From: an uncultured Treponema sp.
GTDB taxonomy: Bacteria; Spirochaetota; Spirochaetia; Treponematales; Treponemataceae
Direction of reading: 5' to 3'
NCBI GenBank assembly: GCA_937915735.1
Contig: CALGGS010000166.1
Location: 1-10,514 of the forward strand
Length of the DNA stretch: 10,514 bases
This document shows positions 7,153 to 10,514 of this stretch, piece by piece. The notes beneath the pieces were generated by a model, which had not been told where the DNA came from, searched no databases, and was given only the letters and a program-made list of their open reading frames with translations. A program made the translations under genes and the position numbers. Each line of letters opens with the position of its first letter. Within the stretch, counting starts at the first letter, position 1.

Positions 7153-7602
7153 TTATTTTACAGAGCGGAGCATATAAAGATTGTCGTGCTCTGCGTCATA
7201 ATAGAAAGTGTAAAGATAGATTGTCGTATTATCTTTGTCTGTCGTCCGGTATGTCGTGAAAGCGTATTTGTAGCCTTCGCTCTTCATTTTTGGCTTTAGC
7301 TCCTCGTCCCAAAGCTTTGTGATTTCGCCACCGTTGAAATTGTAGAATTCTGTGATTGTTTCGTGAGGTCCCATTCCCCAACCAGCACTCTTAAAAAGCT
7401 GAATAGTGCGGTTATTTCGCTGCTCGTCCGTTTTAAAAGCGTAAAATTTGAAATTTTTCCGGAACTGACGAACTTTAAATTCGTACCAGAGATAATTTTC
7501 GTCTTCAAGACCGCCGATTTTTGTCTGTTTTTGCGCCTGTGAGAAAGAAATTGCAGAGATTGCAAAAAGAAGCACAAAAACTGAGATTACTTTTTTAAAC
7601 AT
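7153..7602 (-). CDS. Small secreted protein of unknown function
   Basis: I do not recognise the family. Residues 1 to about 23 form a signal peptide (MFKKVISVFVLLFAISAISF, then SQA) with likely cleavage before QKQ. There is no cysteine at all, so it is not a lipoprotein and has no disulfide. The mature part, about 126 residues, is rich in aromatic and charged residues. It seems to be a small alpha/beta domain: basic and aromatic near residues 38-60 (YEFKVRQFRKNFKFYAFK), then GWGMGPHETITEFYNF, then likely beta strands (YKYAFTTYR, TTIYLYTFYYD). The ATG at 7602-7600 has a GGGG site (7613-7610) 7 bases upstream. The gene reads away from the M18 gene across a shared promoter region and lies 101 bases before the reductase. 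A periplasmic location is likely; the role is unknown. Confidence 0.8.
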   Translation of the reverse strand: MFKKVISVFVLLFAISAISFSQAQKQTKIGGLEDENYLWYEFKVRQFRKNFKFYAFKTDEQRNNRTIQLFKSAGWGMGPHETITEFYNFNGGEITKLWDEELKPKMKSEGYKYAFTTYRTTDKDNTTIYLYTFYYDAEHDNLYMLRSVK

Positions 7603-7632
7603 TACAAAGCCCCAATTAAAAATTCTTTAATT

Positions 7633-7656
7633 ATTATAACGCATATTATAACGCAT
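7633..7656. repeat. Perfect tandem 12-base repeat with duplicated -10-like boxes
   Basis: ATTATAACGCAT occurs twice in direct succession (7633-7644, 7645-7656) in the 98-base region between two divergent genes. Each copy gives a perfect TATAAT on the minus strand (7638-7633 and 7650-7645) and TATAAC on the plus strand (7635-7640, 7647-7652). The minus-strand boxes suit the small secreted protein gene, with a start near 7626 or 7638. A TTGGAA lies 15 bases upstream of the outer box. Confidence 0.6.
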
Positions 7657-7664
7657 TTTTATGA

Positions 7665-7693
7665 TTTCCAAAAGACATTTTTAATGATAAAAT
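7665..7693 (+). promoter_or_regulatory. Candidate promoter for a leaderless M18-trkA transcript
   Basis: TTTCCA (7665-7670, 4 of 6 consensus bases) and TAAAAT (7688-7693, 5 of 6) are separated by exactly 17 bases. The expected start of transcription is at or next to A7701, the first base of the ATG. No ribosome binding site lies before this ATG, which fits a leaderless message. The -10 also lies inside a small inverted repeat, AATGAT-AAA-ATCATT (7683-7697). Confidence 0.4.
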
Positions 7694-7700
7694 CATTTTT

Positions 7701-9008
7701 ATGAGCGATAATTCCGTAAAATCTCTATTTTCCTTTATAAAGGCTTCTCCAACAGCTTTTCACGCCGTAAAAAATATATCAGAAATCTTAAGCAAAAACG
7801 GATTTTCAGAGCTTTCTGAAAGCGAAAAGTGGACACTTTCTTCTGGCGGAAAATATTTTGTCACAAGAAATTCTTCTTCTGTTATAGCCTTCTGCCTTCC
7901 AAAAAATAATTTTCAAGAACCCAGGGCTTTTCATCTTGTCGCAAGCCACAGCGACTCCCCATGCTTTAAAATAAAAGAAAATCCCGAAATCACTTCCTCT
8001 GGCTCGGTGGTTCTTAATGTAGAAAAATATGGCGGAATGTTGCTGGCCCCCTGGTTTGACAGACCTCTTTCCCTTGCGGGAAGAATTATCGTACGCGAAA
8101 AAAATGCTTTAAAACAGCTCCTCGTAAACATAGACAGGGATTTGCTTTTAATTCCAAATCTTGCAATTCATTTTAACAGGGAAGCAAATGACGGTAAAAA
8201 ATTCGATGTTCAGACGGAGCTTCGCCCGATTTTTGCAATGAATGATGAAAGCGCCAACGAAACATCTTTTCTTTCGCTTATTGCAAAAACAGCTGGCGTA
8301 AAAAAGGGCGATATAGTTTCACACGATTTGTTTTTATACGCCCGAAGCGAGCCTGCTCTATGGGGAGCAAAAAACGAATTCATCTCTGCACCCCGTCTTG
8401 ATGACTTGGAATGTGCCTTCACGACGCTGCAGGGCTTTATTTCTGCGCAAAGAGATTCTTCGGCTGAGCCTGAAAGTGACGCCGGCATCCCGGTTTACTG
8501 CGTGTTCGACAATGAAGAAGTAGGAAGCTCCAGCCGTCAGGGTGCAGACTCAACATTTTTAAGCGACACGCTCACCCGTCTTTCAGAAAAATTAGGCTGG
8601 ACGGGCGAAGAATTAAAAATCTCTCTTTCAAAAAGCATTATGATTAGCGCGGACAATGCACATGCCCTTCATCCAAATTATTCGTCTGCTTCGGACCCCG
8701 TGAACAGGCCAAAAATAAACGGCGGAATCGTCATAAAATACAATGCCGCCCAAAAATATACGACAGACGCACTTTCTTCTGCATTTTTTAAGGAAATATG
8801 CAAAAATGAGTCCGTTCCCTTCCAAATTTTTACAAACAACTCGAATATTCCGGGTGGCTCAACTCTCGGAAACATAAGTCAGAATCATGTTTCAGTTGCA
8901 TCCCTAGACATAGGACTCGCCCAATGGGCAATGCACTCTCCTTACGAAAGTGCCGGAGTCAAGGACATAGACTTTATGATTAAGGCAATAGAAGGATTTT
9001 ACAAATGA
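7701..9008 (+). CDS. M18 family aminopeptidase (aspartyl aminopeptidase type)
   Basis: A cytoplasmic di-zinc aminopeptidase that removes N-terminal residues, often acidic ones, from peptides; family members form large tetrahedral dodecamers. All family blocks are present: SHSDSP with ligand H83; PWFDRPLSLAGR (117-128); HFNR (157-160); APRLDDLE with D234; DNEEVGSSSRQGA with E272 as base and E273 as ligand; ISADNAHALHPNY with D318; NGGIVIKYN; PGGSTLG (384-390); and MHSPYESAG with H412. The 435-residue length is normal. The N terminus (SLFSFIKASPTAFHAV) matches the usual first helix, so ATG 7701 is right despite having no Shine-Dalgarno. The stop overlaps the trkA start by 4 bases. Substrate preference for Asp/Glu is by family, not seen directly. 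Confidence 0.94.
   Translation: MSDNSVKSLFSFIKASPTAFHAVKNISEILSKNGFSELSESEKWTLSSGGKYFVTRNSSSVIAFCLPKNNFQEPRAFHLVASHSDSPCFKIKENPEITSSGSVVLNVEKYGGMLLAPWFDRPLSLAGRIIVREKNALKQLLVNIDRDLLLIPNLAIHFNREANDGKKFDVQTELRPIFAMNDESANETSFLSLIAKTAGVKKGDIVSHDLFLYARSEPALWGAKNEFISAPRLDDLECAFTTLQGFISAQRDSSAEPESDAGIPVYCVFDNEEVGSSSRQGADSTFLSDTLTRLSEKLGWTGEELKISLSKSIMISADNAHALHPNYSSASDPVNRPKINGGIVIKYNAAQKYTTDALSSAFFKEICKNESVPFQIFTNNSNIPGGSTLGNISQNHVSVASLDIGLAQWAMHSPYESAGVKDIDFMIKAIEGFYK
8992..8996 (+). promoter_or_regulatory. Ribosome binding site of trkA inside the M18 gene
   Basis: AAGGA lies 8 bases before the trkA ATG at 9005, within the last codons of the M18 gene. With the ATGA overlap it supports coupled translation of the pair. 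Confidence 0.6.
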
Positions 9009-10444
9009 AAATCATAATTATCGGAGCCGGCTTTACTGGCACTCAGCTCGCAAAACGGCTCATAAACGGAAAAAATGATGTAGTTCTCATAGACAATGAC
9101 GAAACGACAGTCAGGCACGCATCAAACAGACTCGACTGTAATGTAATTCACGCTGACGGAAACAATCTTGATACTCTCGAAGAAGCCGGAATAGAAACGG
9201 CTGACGCTTTGGTCTGCGTAACCTCAAACGACGAAGTCAATATGATAACCTGCTCTCTCGTTGACAGCGTTTATCCGAAAATTCTAAAAATTGCCAGGGT
9301 TCGGAATTACGCCTACTATGTAAACACAAACACTGCACAGGAAAAGCACGCATCAAAGCTTTCAAGCGAAAATCGTCATCTTTACGGAATTGATTTTATG
9401 ATTCACCCTGATGTCGAGGCGGCACAAGCGATTGTAAATGCGGTTGAGCACGGAGCTATCACCGACTCCCTTCAGTTTGAAAATTCTTCTTACGAGCTCA
9501 TTCGCCTTACCGTCGAAGAAGGCAGCCGGTTAGACGGAATCGCTCTCCAAAATCTTAGGAAGCTTACGGAAACTCACTTTTTGGTAAGCTATGTCGAAAG
9601 CAATGGAGAAACATCACTTCCATCAGGAAGCACGATAATTCACGGCGGCGACTGCCTGGGCCTTCTTATGAACCGCTCAGATTTACCGGAAATGCTTTCC
9701 TTCTGCGGCTCAAAAGTCAAGGATGTCAAAAAAATAGCTCTTGTCGGGGCAAGCAGAATCGGTCTTATCGTTGCCGAAAAATTAATAACAAAAGAAAGCT
9801 CAAGCAAAATCAAAAAATTCTTCGGACTAAAATCAAGATTCTCACAAAATTTCGTAATTGTAGACTCAAATGAAGCAAATGCAAAGGCTGCAAGCGAAAA
9901 ATTCCCCCACACAAAGGTCTTTTGTTCAGATGTTACCGAAGAAGGCTTTATCGAGGAAGAAGGAATCGATAAATTTGACCTTGTGATTTGTGCCACACCT
10001 AATTACGAGATGAATATGGTCATGGCGGCTTACATTGAGTCGCTCGGAGTCGAAAATTCAATTGCCTTGGTTGCTAATTCTGCATTTGGGGAAGTGGCCC
10101 GAAAAATCGGAATTGAAGTCGCAGTTCCAATCAGGGACTCGGTAATCGACAGCATTATGAGCCATCTTCGCGGGGATTCTGTCACAGGAATTCACTCGGT
10201 AAACGGCGGAAGCCTTGAAATAGCCGAAATTATCGTACCTGAAGAAAGCGAAGTCAAAGGAAAAGCCTTAAAGGACATCGCTGAAAACGGAAAATTCTTA
10301 GTTCTTTTAGTCCAAAAACAAAATGAGCAGAATTTTTTAGTTCCAGGCGGAAACACGATTCTTGAAGCAGGTGACAAAATCGTACTGATTATAAACGCCT
10401 CAGAAAACGAACATGTCATGAAAAAATTCGGCACGGAACTGTAA
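9005..10444 (+). CDS. trkA: TrkA, nucleotide-binding regulatory subunit of Trk potassium uptake
   Basis: A peripheral cytoplasmic protein that binds NAD(H)/ATP and gates the membrane K+ channel TrkH. The 479-residue length and duplicated layout are typical: RCK_N about 1-130, RCK_C about 155-235, second RCK_N about 243-385, second RCK_C about 405-479. The first Rossmann fold has a perfect GAGFTG (7-12) and the acidic strand end LIDND (D30). The second has GASRIG (248-253) and VDSN (D287), with Ser in place of the middle Gly, so nucleotide binding there may differ. A charged insert (about 262-280, Lys/Ser-rich) lies between the first helix and second strand of the second Rossmann domain. It overlaps the M18 gene by 4 bases (ATGA) and is surely co-transcribed with it. 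No functional link to the peptidase is evident. Confidence 0.94.
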   Translation: MKIIIIGAGFTGTQLAKRLINGKNDVVLIDNDETTVRHASNRLDCNVIHADGNNLDTLEEAGIETADALVCVTSNDEVNMITCSLVDSVYPKILKIARVRNYAYYVNTNTAQEKHASKLSSENRHLYGIDFMIHPDVEAAQAIVNAVEHGAITDSLQFENSSYELIRLTVEEGSRLDGIALQNLRKLTETHFLVSYVESNGETSLPSGSTIIHGGDCLGLLMNRSDLPEMLSFCGSKVKDVKKIALVGASRIGLIVAEKLITKESSSKIKKFFGLKSRFSQNFVIVDSNEANAKAASEKFPHTKVFCSDVTEEGFIEEEGIDKFDLVICATPNYEMNMVMAAYIESLGVENSIALVANSAFGEVARKIGIEVAVPIRDSVIDSIMSHLRGDSVTGIHSVNGGSLEIAEIIVPEESEVKGKALKDIAENGKFLVLLVQKQNEQNFLVPGGNTILEAGDKIVLIINASENEHVMKKFGTEL

Positions 10445-10483
10445 GAAAGGGAAAATTAAAAAATGGAAAGCTGAAAATTGCAA

Positions 10484-10514
10484 ATGGCAAATATCCTAAA
10501 AAATTTGAAAGACT
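10484..10514 (+). CDS. Possible start of a downstream gene (trkH candidate), 3' partial
   Basis: An ATG at 10484, 39 bases after the trkA stop, opens a frame that runs to the window edge (MANILKNLKD). Context suggests trkH, the membrane partner of TrkA, but ten residues cannot show it. There is no good ribosome site at the usual distance. An in-frame TTG at 10478 lies 7 bases after GGAAAG (10465-10470) and is an alternative start. A preceding ATG at 10463 in the same frame stops after three codons. Confidence 0.3.
   Translation, partial: MANILKNLKD

Noticed and set aside
7633..7656. Tandem repeat considered as a CRISPR or mobile-element end
   Set aside because: It is only two adjacent 12-base units with no spacers, no cas genes, no transposase and no target-site duplication.

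Overview
The window looks like an ordinary chromosomal segment of a treponeme or close spirochete relative. The reasons are Sec-exported, outer-membrane-type proteins with a C-terminal aromatic residue, moderate GC with many AAA/GAA/TTT codons, and a SurA-like foldase followed by nusB. From memory, that order also occurs in Treponema pallidum. The genus is an inference from protein character and gene order; no database search was possible.

Layout. Positions 2-1135 (+) hold the 3' part of an M24 (Xaa-Pro type) metallopeptidase whose start lies left of the window. After a 128-base gap with a possible promoter comes a plus-strand block at 1264-4939: a SurA-like periplasmic foldase, NusB, a 555-residue putative outer-membrane beta-barrel protein of unknown function, and PurE. 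Gaps of 2, 19 and 13 bases suggest one operon. PurE converges, with a 12-base gap, on a minus-strand series read from right to left: a small secreted protein of unknown function (7602-7153), a short-chain dehydrogenase/reductase that starts with TTG (7051-6278) and ends in a clear intrinsic terminator, and an M20 metallopeptidase (6193-4952). A 98-base divergent region (7603-7700) with a perfect tandem 12-base repeat separates this series from a plus-strand pair, an M18 aminopeptidase and TrkA, which overlap by 4 bases. The last 31 bases may begin another gene, possibly trkH.

The genes do not form one pathway. They cover peptide breakdown (M24, M20 and M18, all with intact metal ligands), envelope protein folding plus a candidate outer-membrane cargo, rRNA transcription antitermination, one step of purine synthesis, one NAD(P)-dependent oxidoreductase, and control of potassium uptake.

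I found no CRISPR array, insertion sequence, tRNA or rRNA gene, phage gene or defence cassette, and no convincing new multi-gene system. The items most worth a second look are regulatory: a palindrome next to an extended -10 promoter upstream of the reductase, a possible leaderless start for the M18 gene, and duplicated -10-like boxes in the divergent region. Two protein-level points are a PurE of class I type with Ala in place of a conserved His, and two exported proteins that I cannot assign.
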